Assembly (NCBI RefSeq): GCF_024267675.1
Contig: NZ_JALDYX010000011.1
Span: 62,001 to 126,000, forward strand
Direction: 5' to 3'
Source: Marinobacterium sedimentorum
Lineage (GTDB): Bacteria > Pseudomonadota > Gammaproteobacteria > Pseudomonadales > Balneatricaceae
DNA length: 64,000 bases
Positions 1 to 8,059 of the stretch are shown here, piece after piece. The notes under the pieces were generated by a model. It had not been told where the DNA came from and did no database searches. It saw only the letters and a list, made by a program, of their open reading frames with translations. Position 1 is the stretch's first letter, and every line of letters begins with the position of its first letter. Position numbers and translations under genes: made by a program.

Positions 1-675
1 GAGGCTGAAGTTCTCGGTATGCATGGCGCCGGTCATGAAGGCGATCAGGGTGCCGCCGATCAGGCCGCCGAGAATGGCCAGTTGCTTGAATATGCCGGTC
101 AGAAAGCGGGCCATCAGTACTGTCAGTACAATGGTCGCGAAGGCCAGGAAGATATTGCCGGGGTCGGCAAAGTCGGGCGCTTCAGGGTTTCTGCCAACGA
201 TCAGCAGGCCCAGGATTTTCACCAGGTTGACACCCACCAACAGCAACATGGTGCCTATGACCATGGACGGGAAGAACCTCAGCAGGCGCTTGAACACCGG
301 TAGCACGACAAAATAGAACAGACCGGTCAGAATGACCGCGCCCGACGCCGTCGCTGCGTCGTACTGCTGTGCAATCTGAATAAACAGAATGATCGGGGCA
401 CCGCCTGGCAGCATGATAAATGGCAGGCGGGAACCAAAACCCGCGTAGCCAATAGACTGTAGCAAGGTGCCCAGACCGCAGATCAGAAAGGTGGCGCTGA
501 GCAGGCTGGCGGTGAGGTCGGCATCGAAGCCCAGGATTCTGGACATCAGGAAGACCGAGGCGATGGGGGAGGCGGCCATAACCAGCACGTGCTGCAAGCC
601 GAAGGCGAGCAGTGTTCGTAATGGCAGCTTTTCATCCACGGGGGCAGTCTTGCCCACGGCATCTGTGTTTAACAT
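1..675 (-). CDS. NCS2 family nucleobase (uracil/xanthine-type) permease, 3' end outside window
   Basis: The reading frame runs leftward from an ATG at 675 and is open to the window edge, giving 225 residues, about half of a normal NCS2 permease. An AAGGA ribosome site lies just upstream. The protein is strongly hydrophobic, with several membrane segments. It shows the family's QH pair in FGLQHVLVM (residues 25-33) and the GSRLPFIMLPGGAP stretch (81-94) typical of inner-membrane proton symporters for uracil, xanthine or urate. The substrate cannot be told from this half. The gene is divergent from a LacI-type regulator, and the shared region holds four identical palindromes, so that regulator probably controls it. 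Family call is firm, substrate unknown. Confidence 0.85.
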   Translation of the reverse strand, partial: MLNTDAVGKTAPVDEKLPLRTLLAFGLQHVLVMAASPIASVFLMSRILGFDADLTASLLSATFLICGLGTLLQSIGYAGFGSRLPFIMLPGGAPIILFIQIAQQYDAATASGAVILTGLFYFVVLPVFKRLLRFFPSMVIGTMLLLVGVNLVKILGLLIVGRNPEAPDFADPGNIFLAFATIVLTVLMARFLTGIFKQLAILGGLIGGTLIAFMTGAMHTENFSL

Positions 676-742
676 TTTGATTTTCCTTTGTATTTATTGT
701 CGGCGTTAAGGCATCAAAGCATGTTGCTGCACGGCACTGACC

Positions 743-752
743 AAATCGATTT
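743..752. promoter_or_regulatory. LacI-type operator copy 1 (AAATCGATTT)
   Basis: A perfect 10-base palindrome AAATCGATTT, here flanked as CC...GG, lies about 70 bases upstream of the permease start. The central CG is typical of LacI-family operators. It is one of four identical copies in the permease/regulator intergenic region. Confidence 0.6.
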
Positions 753-845
753 GGGTTGGAGGTAAAAAATTCCCCGTACCTCTTTCCGGCAGAAAAAGCA
801 GATACGGGGTCCTGAAACCCGAAAACCTAAAGGGTAGGCATGCAT

Positions 846-855
846 AAATCGATTT
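846..855. promoter_or_regulatory. LacI-type operator copy 2 (AAATCGATTT)
   Basis: Second copy of the palindrome. Its centre is 32 bases, about three helical turns, from copy 3, so the two could be bound cooperatively on one DNA face. Confidence 0.6.
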
Positions 856-877
856 TGGTTGCATTTCGTCGTGGCCT

Positions 878-887
878 AAATCGATTT
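878..887. promoter_or_regulatory. LacI-type operator copy 3 (AAATCGATTT)
   Basis: Third copy of the same palindrome, followed by GG as in copy 1. Confidence 0.6.
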
Positions 888-975
888 GGTTAACGTACCT
901 CCGTTAATGATTTCTGTCAACCGCTTCTGTTACAGGGGGAAGGAGTACCGGATAGCTCTGGGGCTCACGTATGCC

Positions 976-985
976 AAATCGATTT
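976..985. promoter_or_regulatory. LacI-type operator copy 4 (AAATCGATTT)
   Basis: Fourth copy, about 60 bases upstream of the regulator start. It is placed to mediate autorepression of the lacI-type gene. Confidence 0.6.
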
Positions 986-1043
986 AGAACGGCGGCCGGT
1001 TTGGGTATACTCAGACGCTGTGCAGCCCGAATTCGAGTGCCCC

Positions 1044-2087
1044 ATGTCTGAATCCCCCCTTCGTGCCCCGTCCCGTTTGACCATTGCCGATGTCGCCAGG
1101 GCGGCAGGCGTTTCCCGTACCACTGTCTCCCATGCCCTGAATGACCGTGGCCAGGTTGATCCCCGGACGCGGGAGAGGGTCAAGCAGATCGCGCAGGAGC
1201 TGGGCTACCGTCCCAACCTGCGGGCGCAGCGGTTGCGCACAGGCAAAGCCAACTCCATTGCCCTGGTGTCGTCCATGCCCTTTTCCGTGGCCGGCGGCCC
1301 ATCGCGGCTGGGTTTCATGATGGAAGTTGCGGGCTCGGCCATGGAGGCCGCCCTCAGACAGGGGCTGGCGCTGGTGCTGGTACCGCCGCTGGATGCGGCA
1401 GAGGCGCTGCTGGATGAGCTGGATATCGATGGCGCCGTGGTGATTGAACCGGCGGCCCATGATCGCAATGTGACACAGTTGCAGCGCCGCGGCGTCAAGG
1501 TGGTGTCTATCGGGCGCCAGCCAGAAGGAGATCAGGCCTTGCCCTATATCGACCTGCAGGGCTACGAGACCGGTCGCATCCTGCTGCAGCACCTGGAGGA
1601 GCAGGGGGCCCTGCGCACCGCGCTGCTGATCGGCACTCAGCCGCGTCATTCCTATGTCGATATGGAGCAGGCGTATCGGGATTTTGTCGGCGCACGGGAT
1701 ATGCCGGTGATCATCGCACGCGCCGAAGAAGCCGGCGGCGAAAGCGCCGGTCGCGAGGCGTGCCGGGCGCTACTTGAGAGTCACCCTGGCATTGATGCGA
1801 TCTGTGCGCCGGTGGATGCCTTTGCCGTCGGTGTGGTGAAGGAGGTTCAGGCCCGGGGGCTGCGTGTGCCCGAGGATATCCGTGTGGTGACCCGCTACGA
1901 CGGTCTGCGGGCCCGAAGCTGCCAGCCGCCTCTCACCGCGGTTAATCTGCATCTGGACGAGATTTCCGCCCTGGCCATTGACCTGCTGTTCGAGCATATC
2001 AATGGCCGGACTCAGCGCACCGTCGTGACGGGCCCCAAACCCGGCCTGGTGATCCGGGCATCCTCGGTTAGCCCTCGCGGCAATTGA
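1044..2087 (+). CDS. LacI family transcriptional regulator
   Basis: An N-terminal LacI helix-turn-helix (TIADVARAAGVSRTTVSHAL, about residues 12-31) and hinge region are followed by a periplasmic-binding-protein-like effector domain, 347 residues in all, the usual length for the family. The frame can also start at a GTG at 1020; the ATG at 1044 is preferred because the HTH normally begins within about 15 residues of the start. The gene is divergent from the NCS2 permease with four copies of AAATCGATTT between them, so it probably represses the permease and itself. The effector may be the permease substrate or a purine/pyrimidine breakdown product, which is inference. Confidence 0.9.
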   Translation: MSESPLRAPSRLTIADVARAAGVSRTTVSHALNDRGQVDPRTRERVKQIAQELGYRPNLRAQRLRTGKANSIALVSSMPFSVAGGPSRLGFMMEVAGSAMEAALRQGLALVLVPPLDAAEALLDELDIDGAVVIEPAAHDRNVTQLQRRGVKVVSIGRQPEGDQALPYIDLQGYETGRILLQHLEEQGALRTALLIGTQPRHSYVDMEQAYRDFVGARDMPVIIARAEEAGGESAGREACRALLESHPGIDAICAPVDAFAVGVVKEVQARGLRVPEDIRVVTRYDGLRARSCQPPLTAVNLHLDEISALAIDLLFEHINGRTQRTVVTGPKPGLVIRASSVSPRGN

Positions 2088-2137
2088 CCGGCTCCCATCG
2101 TCGCCGGGCGTCAACGATGCTGTTTGCTTCTTGGTCA

Positions 2138-3505
2138 TCAGGCGTCCAGTAGCGACTTGAGTACCTGTTTGAAGCGGGTCGCACTGGTTTCTTCCAGCGG
2201 GTGGTGGCCATCCTTGATGACCCATTGCCCCGCAACCATCACATCTTTTACCGGGTTACTGCTGCTGGCGAACAGCCAGCGATTGAGCAGTGCATCGCCC
2301 TGGGCGGTCGCCAGGTAGGGGTCGTTGTGGTCCAGTACCAGCAGGTCGGCGCGTTTGCCGACGGCGAGCGCACCGATGGCTTGCCCTGACGCCTGGGCGC
2401 CACCGGCCAGCGCCGTGTCGAAGAGCGTGCGGCCAATCACCGGGTTGTCCTGACGGTAGAGGCGGTTGCGCTTTTCATCGCGCAGACGCTGCCCGTACTC
2501 CAGCCAGCGCAGTTCTTCAACAACGCTGAGCGATACATGGCTATCCGAGCCGATGCCAAAACGCCCGCCCTGGGCCAGGTAATCGGTCGCCGGGAAAATG
2601 CCGTCACCGAGATTCGCTTCGGTGGTCGGGCATATCCCGACCACGGCCTGACTGCGCGCCATGGCCGTCACTTCGTCCGCCGTGGCATGGGTGGCATGCA
2701 CCAGGCACCAGCGATCATCCACCGGTACGTTCTCGTAGAGCCATTGCAGTGGCCGGCGCCCGCTCCAGGCCAGGCAGTCGTCGACTTCCTGCTGCTGCTC
2801 GGCGATGTGAATATGGATGGGGCAGCGGCTGGATTCGACCGCCAGCACCTGCGTCACCTGCTCGGGTGTTACCGCACGCAGCGAATGGAAACAGAGCCCC
2901 GTGGATTGACAGGCGTGTGCGCTCTGGTGCGCGCGTATGGACTCCAGCACACCGAGGTAGCTGTCGACATCGTTGATGAAACGGCGTTGGCCGTCGTGTG
3001 CCGGCTGTCCGCCGAATCCTGCATGGCTGTACAGCACCGGCAGCAGTGTCAGGCCAATGCCACTGTTTTCGGCCGCCCGGCTGATCCGCAGGGCCAGCTC
3101 TGCCGGTTCGTCGTAGTGGTGGCCGTGCGGATCGTGGTGGACGTAGTGGAATTCGGCGACATGGGTATAGCCTGCCTTGAGCATTTCGATATAGAGCTGG
3201 CAGGCGATGGTCTCCAGCTGTTGCGGGGTTATACGGCCGACCAGCTTGTACATCAACTCGCGCCATGTCCAGAAACTGTCCTGCGGATTGCCGGCCACTT
3301 CGGCCAGGCCCGCCATGGCGCGCTGAAACGCATGGGAGTGAAGGTTGGGCATGCCCGGCAGCACTGGCCCCTTCAGAGCGTGTGCGCCGTCGCTGCTCGC
3401 CTGGGTCTGGATATCCTGGATGAAGCCGTCGGATGACACCTCGATGCGCACCGCATCGGCCCAGCCCTGTGGAAGTAGTGCGCGTTCAGCGTAATAGGTT
3501 GGCAT
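2138..3505 (-). CDS. hutF: Formimidoylglutamate deiminase (HutF)
   Basis: A 455-residue amidohydrolase-superfamily enzyme that converts N-formimino-L-glutamate to N-formylglutamate and ammonia in the five-step histidine pathway. Metal-binding HSH is at residues 56-58 (NLHSHAFQRAMAG), with later HIHIAEQQQE, a histidine in LVHATH and the GIGSDSH aspartate motif. The frame extends 28 codons upstream, but that part reads through the HutC operator region, so the ATG at 3505 (MPTYYAERAL) is taken as start. It is divergent from hutD. Together with hutG it defines the HutF-HutG route, which yields formate and glutamate. Confidence 0.93.
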   Translation of the reverse strand: MPTYYAERALLPQGWADAVRIEVSSDGFIQDIQTQASSDGAHALKGPVLPGMPNLHSHAFQRAMAGLAEVAGNPQDSFWTWRELMYKLVGRITPQQLETIACQLYIEMLKAGYTHVAEFHYVHHDPHGHHYDEPAELALRISRAAENSGIGLTLLPVLYSHAGFGGQPAHDGQRRFINDVDSYLGVLESIRAHQSAHACQSTGLCFHSLRAVTPEQVTQVLAVESSRCPIHIHIAEQQQEVDDCLAWSGRRPLQWLYENVPVDDRWCLVHATHATADEVTAMARSQAVVGICPTTEANLGDGIFPATDYLAQGGRFGIGSDSHVSLSVVEELRWLEYGQRLRDEKRNRLYRQDNPVIGRTLFDTALAGGAQASGQAIGALAVGKRADLLVLDHNDPYLATAQGDALLNRWLFASSSNPVKDVMVAGQWVIKDGHHPLEETSATRFKQVLKSLLDA

Positions 3506-3525
3506 CCTGGTTCTCGTTCTTTTGA

Positions 3526-3551
3526 ATGTATATACATAGATATATACATGT
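3526..3551. promoter_or_regulatory. Tandem HutC-type operators (TGTA-N2-TACA)
   Basis: ATGTATATACAT at 3526-3537 is a perfect palindrome fitting the TGTA-N2-TACA site bound by the GntR-family repressor HutC in pseudomonads. A second, imperfect copy (ATATATACATGT) starts at 3540. They sit in the divergent hutF/hutD intergenic region. The hutC gene is not in the window. Confidence 0.6.
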
Positions 3552-3663
3552 GTTTTCAAGGTGCGTAAACTGCTATTTTCACCGCTCAATCATGGGGCTT
3601 AACGATACGCCTGTTCAATACGTACCTGCAGTGTCCGGGGATGCGTCACTGCCTGAAGGGAAT

Positions 3664-4257
3664 ATGTCTATCATGATTCAACTTTTGCGCGCGCCAGGGT
3701 ATCCACGCATGCCCTGGAAAAACGGTGCAGGCACTACGCTGGAAATCATGCGTGATGCCGGCGTGAACCTGGATGGGTTTGGCTGGCGCGTATCGATCGC
3801 GGATATCGACGAGGCGGGCGCCTTTTCGTCGTTCGCCGGGTACCAGCGCATCATCAGTGTGCTGGAGGGAGAGGGTATGTGCCTGAGCGTCGACGGTGCC
3901 GATTCTCGCCCGTTGCGCGCCTTTGATCCCTATGCCTTCGCGGGAGACAGTCGGGTGGAGTGCCGCCTGCTGAACGGTGCAATCCGTGATTTCAACCTGA
4001 TTTATGCGCCCCAGCGCTATAGCGCGCGCCTGCAGTGGTTACGCATAGAGCAGGCCCAGCGGCTGTTCAGCTCGGCAGCAACCGTCCTGGTGTTCAGTAC
4101 CGGCGAGGGCCTGCAGGTTAACCGGCGAGGAGACGACTGCGGTGTTCTGGGGCGTTACGACTGTCTTGGTATCGGTGGCGACGGGCAGCTGCTGGAGCTG
4201 ACGCTGTCGGCGCCGGCCGCGGTGAACTGCTGCCTGATTGAATTGACGCCCCTTTAG
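3664..4257 (+). CDS. hutD: HutD family protein
   Basis: A 197-residue cupin-like HutD protein. The MPWKNGAGTTLEI stretch (about residues 17-29) and GFGWRVSIADID are hallmarks. HutD is linked to histidine utilisation and has been proposed to act as a governor on pathway expression, possibly by binding an intermediate; the biochemical role is not settled. The open frame begins at 3526, but the ATG at 3664 follows a GAAGGG ribosome site and gives the usual N-terminus. It is divergent from hutF across the HutC sites. Confidence 0.9.
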   Translation: MSIMIQLLRAPGYPRMPWKNGAGTTLEIMRDAGVNLDGFGWRVSIADIDEAGAFSSFAGYQRIISVLEGEGMCLSVDGADSRPLRAFDPYAFAGDSRVECRLLNGAIRDFNLIYAPQRYSARLQWLRIEQAQRLFSSAATVLVFSTGEGLQVNRRGDDCGVLGRYDCLGIGGDGQLLELTLSAPAAVNCCLIELTPL

Positions 4258-4384
4258 CACCGGGTGAGCAGGCGCTGTTCTGAGCCCGGCCCGCACGGCT
4301 TTTAATCGGATGGTGTCGAAACGGATAGTATCGAAGCGGTGTGCAGAGTTGGCATCTGTGATGTTCAGTGGCCTGCAACGTAAT

Positions 4385-4397
4385 TTGTATATACATT
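4385..4397. promoter_or_regulatory. HutC-type operator upstream of hutG
   Basis: TTGTATATACATT matches the TGTA-N2-TACA site seen at 3526. It lies about 150 bases before hutG in a 287-base gap, suggesting that hutG has its own HutC-controlled promoter. The same gap holds a 15-base imperfect tandem repeat at about 4308-4337. Confidence 0.55.
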
Positions 4398-4544
4398 TGG
4401 AGCCTGAAGCCCGGCCAGCCGGCTTGGTCCCGTTTTTTCCCGGTCTGGAGCGGCTTTGCGTGTGACGCCGGCCAAGCCGTTTTACGGGCAGGCCCGGTTG
4501 CCACGCAGTATCCGCAAACATAAACAGAGCATACGGAGGTATCC

Positions 4545-5336
4545 ATGGAGAACGTTCTAAATTTCACGCGCGGTCGAGTGCCGCTGCTGATCAGCATGCC
4601 GCATCCCGGTACATGCCTGACACCGGCTGTCGAGGCGGGGCTGGTGCCCGAGGCGATGAGTCTCGCCGATACCGACTGGCACATTCCCGAACTGTACGAT
4701 TTTGCAGACGCGCTGGGGGCCAGTGTGCTGGAGGCGCGCTATTCGCGCTATGTGATCGATCTCAACCGCCCGGCCGACGACACGCCGCTGTACGCCACGG
4801 CCACCACCGGGCTCTACCCGGATACGCTGTTCGATGGCCGTCCGCTGTTCCGCGACGGGCTGGCGCCGTCTGCAGCGGAGCGTGCCCGTTACCTGGCAGA
4901 GATCTGGACGCCCTATCACCAGACCCTGCAGGCGGAGTTGCAGCGCCTCAAGGCCGAGTTCGGCTATGCGCTGCTCTGGGATGCACATTCCATCCGTTCG
5001 CAGGTCCCGCGGCTGTTCGACGGCCGCCTGCCGGACCTGAACCTGGGCACCAACAGTGGTGCCAGCTGCAATCCTGCGTTGGCGGCGCGGTTGCAGGCGG
5101 TGTGTGCGCAGCAAAAGGACTACAGCCACGTTTTTAACGGTCGCTTCAAGGGCGGCTATATCACCCGCCAGTATGGCGATCCGCAGGCGGGTATTCACGC
5201 CGTTCAGCTGGAACTGGCGCAATGTGCCTATATGGATGAAACCGAACCCTTTGGCTTACGCCCGGATCTGGCACAACCCACCCGGCAAGTCCTCAGGCAG
5301 CTGCTGCAGGCGGCGCTGGATTGGGAAGGGCGCTGA
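4545..5336 (+). CDS. hutG: N-formylglutamate deformylase (HutG)
   Basis: A 263-residue enzyme of the N-formylglutamate amidohydrolase family. It hydrolyses N-formylglutamate to glutamate and formate, the step after HutF. Recognisable features are LLISMPHPGTCLTP near the N-terminus, DTDWHIPELYDF, SRYVIDLNRP and LWDAHSIRSQVPRLFDG. The ATG at 4545 has a strong GGAGG site. A HutC-like operator lies upstream. The earlier enzymes hutH, hutU and hutI are not in this window. Confidence 0.93.
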   Translation: MENVLNFTRGRVPLLISMPHPGTCLTPAVEAGLVPEAMSLADTDWHIPELYDFADALGASVLEARYSRYVIDLNRPADDTPLYATATTGLYPDTLFDGRPLFRDGLAPSAAERARYLAEIWTPYHQTLQAELQRLKAEFGYALLWDAHSIRSQVPRLFDGRLPDLNLGTNSGASCNPALAARLQAVCAQQKDYSHVFNGRFKGGYITRQYGDPQAGIHAVQLELAQCAYMDETEPFGLRPDLAQPTRQVLRQLLQAALDWEGR

Positions 5337-5418
5337 CAGCGGGTTTGGCACATTTGAGTCCCGGCGGGCGGCCCGGTTGCTGCCGGGGTGGCGCTACCAG
5401 CCCGGTGGTTGGCAAGCT

Positions 5419-6315
5419 TCAGGGCGCGCTGGCGACCGGCGTCAGTTTGCGGTAGTCCGACGGCGTCATGCCCTTGAGTGCCTGAAAGCGGCGGTTGAAG
5501 TTGGAGATGTTGGTGAAGCCCACATAGAAGCAGATCTCGGTGATGGGCAGGTCGCTGTGGGCCAGCAGGTCACAGGCCCTTGTGATGCGCAGGCTGTTGA
5601 TAAATTCAACCAAGCGCCGCCCGGTGGCCTGGCGGAAGAACTTGGAGAAGTAGGTTGGCTGCATGGCCAGATGCTCCGCGACTTCTTCCAGGCTCAGGTC
5701 GCGGTTGTAGTGCTCGAAAATGTAGTTCACCGCCAGATTGACCCGGTGCTGATTCTTTTCGCTGCCCAGGCGGCGGTACTGATCGCTGGACAGCAGCGCG
5801 TACTGGTCGGTTTCCGCCAGCAGGCTCATTAAACTCAAAAACGCCGCCAGTCGTCTGAGGCCTTCGCTTTGCGATATCTCCTGCATCAGCGTGCTGACCT
5901 GGCTGATCAGCGCCGGGCCCTGAAACTGAATACCGAACCTTGAGCGCTGCAGCAGGGTGTCGAGGGAGGTGATCTCCGGAAAAACCGAGCGGGCTGACTG
6001 GATCAGTTCATCGGTAAAGGTGACCACCTTGTCGCGCTCCGCGAAGGTTTCGCCATCATTGGTCTGGCTGATCCAGTTATGGGGCAGGTTGGGGCCGGTG
6101 AGTATCAGGTTGCCGGGGTAGAAGTTGCCGATGTAGTCACCCACAAACACCTTGCCCGAACTTGCCGTAATCAGGTGCAGCTCGTATTCCTGGTGGTAAT
6201 GCCAGCGCACCAGCGGATGGGGGAAGCCATGCTGGCGATACAGGATGGAGCTATTCTCAAGGGGATTGATCAGTTCGTAGGCTGGATCCGCCTGTCGCTC
6301 GGCACGATTGGGCAT
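5419..6315 (-). CDS. mtlR: AraC family activator of the polyol operon (MtlR-like)
   Basis: 298 residues: an N-terminal cupin-like sensing domain (the WHYHQEYELHLI region, about residues 38-50) and a C-terminal double HTH of AraC type (about 200-295, with VGFTNISNFNRRF). It is divergent from the mannitol-type ABC operon. In Pseudomonas the mtl operon is activated by an AraC-type MtlR, so the same role is likely here, with mannitol, sorbitol or arabitol as inducer. A GGGAGG site lies about 12 bases before the ATG. The role is inferred from position and family. Confidence 0.85.
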   Translation of the reverse strand: MPNRAERQADPAYELINPLENSSILYRQHGFPHPLVRWHYHQEYELHLITASSGKVFVGDYIGNFYPGNLILTGPNLPHNWISQTNDGETFAERDKVVTFTDELIQSARSVFPEITSLDTLLQRSRFGIQFQGPALISQVSTLMQEISQSEGLRRLAAFLSLMSLLAETDQYALLSSDQYRRLGSEKNQHRVNLAVNYIFEHYNRDLSLEEVAEHLAMQPTYFSKFFRQATGRRLVEFINSLRITRACDLLAHSDLPITEICFYVGFTNISNFNRRFQALKGMTPSDYRKLTPVASAP

Positions 6316-6455
6316 GGTGCGAACGGGCCTCCCGGGGTGCTGGTTTGAACAGGCCTCAGACTACCCCAACGCTCATTACCTGTACACTTTGGGATGGCAG
6401 TGCTTTTCTTTAAAAGTTTATATAGTGCTGATTATTAAGGTTTTATATTTATTTT

Positions 6456-6483
6456 TTGATCATTTTTTATTGGCATCTATAGT
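6456..6483 (+). promoter_or_regulatory. Putative promoter of the polyol operon in an AT-rich 345-bp gap
   Basis: TTGATC (6456-6461) and TATAGT (6478-6483) are 16 bases apart. They lie in the mtlR-mtlE gap (6316-6660), whose AT-rich core (about 6410-6510) contrasts sharply with the GC-rich flanks. Activator half-sites for MtlR are expected here but I could not assign them. No gene is seen in this gap. Confidence 0.35.
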
Positions 6484-6660
6484 TGTTGAGTGCAAAAAAG
6501 TATAGGAATTGGGTGGTTTTTGCATTTGTTTTGATTCCCCGCGAAGCGTGTAATGGATTCACCCTCGCTCCCCCGCTGTATCACCTGAATGTACAGGGGA
6601 GGGTACACAAGAAAGATAATAACAAAGCTGATCGCGGTATCAGCTCAGGAGTGTAACCCA

Positions 6661-7974
6661 ATGAAACAACGTTTGATTCCCTCGCTGCTTGTCTCGTCTA
6701 TGGCACTGGCGTCCCTGGGGGCACAGGCCGCCACCGTCACCATCGGCACTGTCAACAACGGCGACATGATCCGCATGCAGGAACTGTCCGGCGCCTTTGA
6801 ACAGGCCCATCCCGATATCAAGCTGGAATGGGTGGTACTGGAGGAGAACGTGCTGCGTCAGCGTCTGACCACCGATATCGCCACCGGCGGTGGGCAGTTC
6901 GATGTCATGACCATCGGCATGTATGAAGCCCCCATCTGGGGCAAGAAAGGCTGGCTGGCACCGATGGATAATCTGCCGGCCGACTACGATCTGGCGGATA
7001 TCTTCCCGTCGGTGCGCAACGGCCTGTCGTCCGAGGGCACCCTCTACGGGTTGCCGTTCTATTCCGAAAGCTCCATGACCTATTACCGTACCGACCTGTT
7101 CGAGGCCGCGGGCCTGAGCATGCCGGAGCAGCCGAGCTGGGATCAGGTACGTGATTTTGCCAAGGCACTGCATAAGCCTGCGCAGGAGCAGTACGGTATC
7201 TGCCTGCGCGGCAAGGCGGGCTGGGGCGAGAACATGGCGCTGGTCAGTGCCATGTCCAATGCCTTTGGCGCACGCTGGTTCGATGAGCAGTGGAAGCCGG
7301 AGTTCAACGGCAGCGCCTGGAAAGACACCATCAGCTTCTATGTTGATCTGCTGGGCAATTACGGGCCTCCGGGCGCCTCATCCAACGGCTTTAACGAGAA
7401 CCTGGCGCTGTTCAACTCCGGCAAATGTGCCATCTGGGTCGATGCCACCGTGGCCGGCTCCTTCGTCACCGATGCATCCCAGAGCAAGGTGACCGACAAG
7501 GTCGGTTTTGCACTGGCGCCGCAGCAGGTCACCACCAAGGGTGCCGGCTGGCTCTGGTCCTGGGGTCTGGCAATTCCGGCCAGCTCCGATGCCAAGGACG
7601 CCGCCAAGGCCTTCGCGACCTGGGCCACCTCCAAGGAGTACAGCCAGCTGGTGGCCGATAAGTTCGGCATTGCCGCCATGCCGCCGGGCAGCCGCGCCTC
7701 CACCTATGCCAATGCCGAGTACATGGCGGCCGCACCCTTCGCCGCCAAAACGCTGGAGTCCATGGACCGCGCTGATCCCGATGACTCCACCCTCAAGCCC
7801 TCGCCCTATACCGGCATCCAGTTTGCGGCCATTCCGGAGTTCCAGTCCATTGCCACCCAGGTGGGCAAGCTGGTGTCCGGTGCCCTGGCCGGCAGCATGA
7901 CGGTGGACGAAGCCCTGTCCAGCTCGCAGTCCGTCACCGAGCGCGAGATGAAGCGCGCCCGCTACTACCAGTAA
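6661..7974 (+). CDS. mtlE: Polyol ABC transporter substrate-binding protein
   Basis: A 437-residue family-1 periplasmic solute-binding protein. A signal peptide (positive MKQR, hydrophobic LIPSLLVSSMALASLG, cleavage near AQA-A) precedes the mature domain. The frame is open from 6589, but the ATG at 6661 has an AGGAG site and starts the signal peptide. It is the first gene of the operon binding protein-permease-permease-ATPase-mannitol dehydrogenase, the arrangement of Pseudomonas mtlEFGKD, which takes up mannitol, sorbitol and arabitol. Two hairpins separate it from mtlF, which probably gives this high-copy component more transcript than the membrane genes. Confidence 0.9.
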   Translation: MKQRLIPSLLVSSMALASLGAQAATVTIGTVNNGDMIRMQELSGAFEQAHPDIKLEWVVLEENVLRQRLTTDIATGGGQFDVMTIGMYEAPIWGKKGWLAPMDNLPADYDLADIFPSVRNGLSSEGTLYGLPFYSESSMTYYRTDLFEAAGLSMPEQPSWDQVRDFAKALHKPAQEQYGICLRGKAGWGENMALVSAMSNAFGARWFDEQWKPEFNGSAWKDTISFYVDLLGNYGPPGASSNGFNENLALFNSGKCAIWVDATVAGSFVTDASQSKVTDKVGFALAPQQVTTKGAGWLWSWGLAIPASSDAKDAAKAFATWATSKEYSQLVADKFGIAAMPPGSRASTYANAEYMAAAPFAAKTLESMDRADPDDSTLKPSPYTGIQFAAIPEFQSIATQVGKLVSGALAGSMTVDEALSSSQSVTEREMKRARYYQ

Positions 7975-7981
7975 ACCGCTG

Positions 7982-8009
7982 CGGACAGGCACCGTTCGGT
8001 GCCTGTCCG
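7982..8009 (+). terminator. Perfect 13-bp hairpin between mtlE and mtlF
   Basis: CGGACAGGCACCG, TT, then its exact reverse complement. No T tract follows, so it more likely protects the mtlE message from 3' exonucleases or attenuates transcription than ends it. Confidence 0.6.
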
Positions 8010-8010
8010 T

Positions 8011-8028
8011 CCGACACAGCCGTGTCGG
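8011..8028 (+). terminator. Second intra-operon hairpin after mtlE
   Basis: CCGACAC, AGCC loop, GTGTCGG: a 7-bp perfect stem directly after the first hairpin. The tandem pair suggests processing or partial termination after the binding-protein gene. Confidence 0.45.
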
Positions 8029-8059
8029 CCCTTCTAATAACACAAAATGAGCACTTCCC

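Noticed and set aside
5056-5832. 258-residue frame spanning the hutG end and mtlR
   Set aside because: Overlaps two genes in other frames and has no family resemblance.
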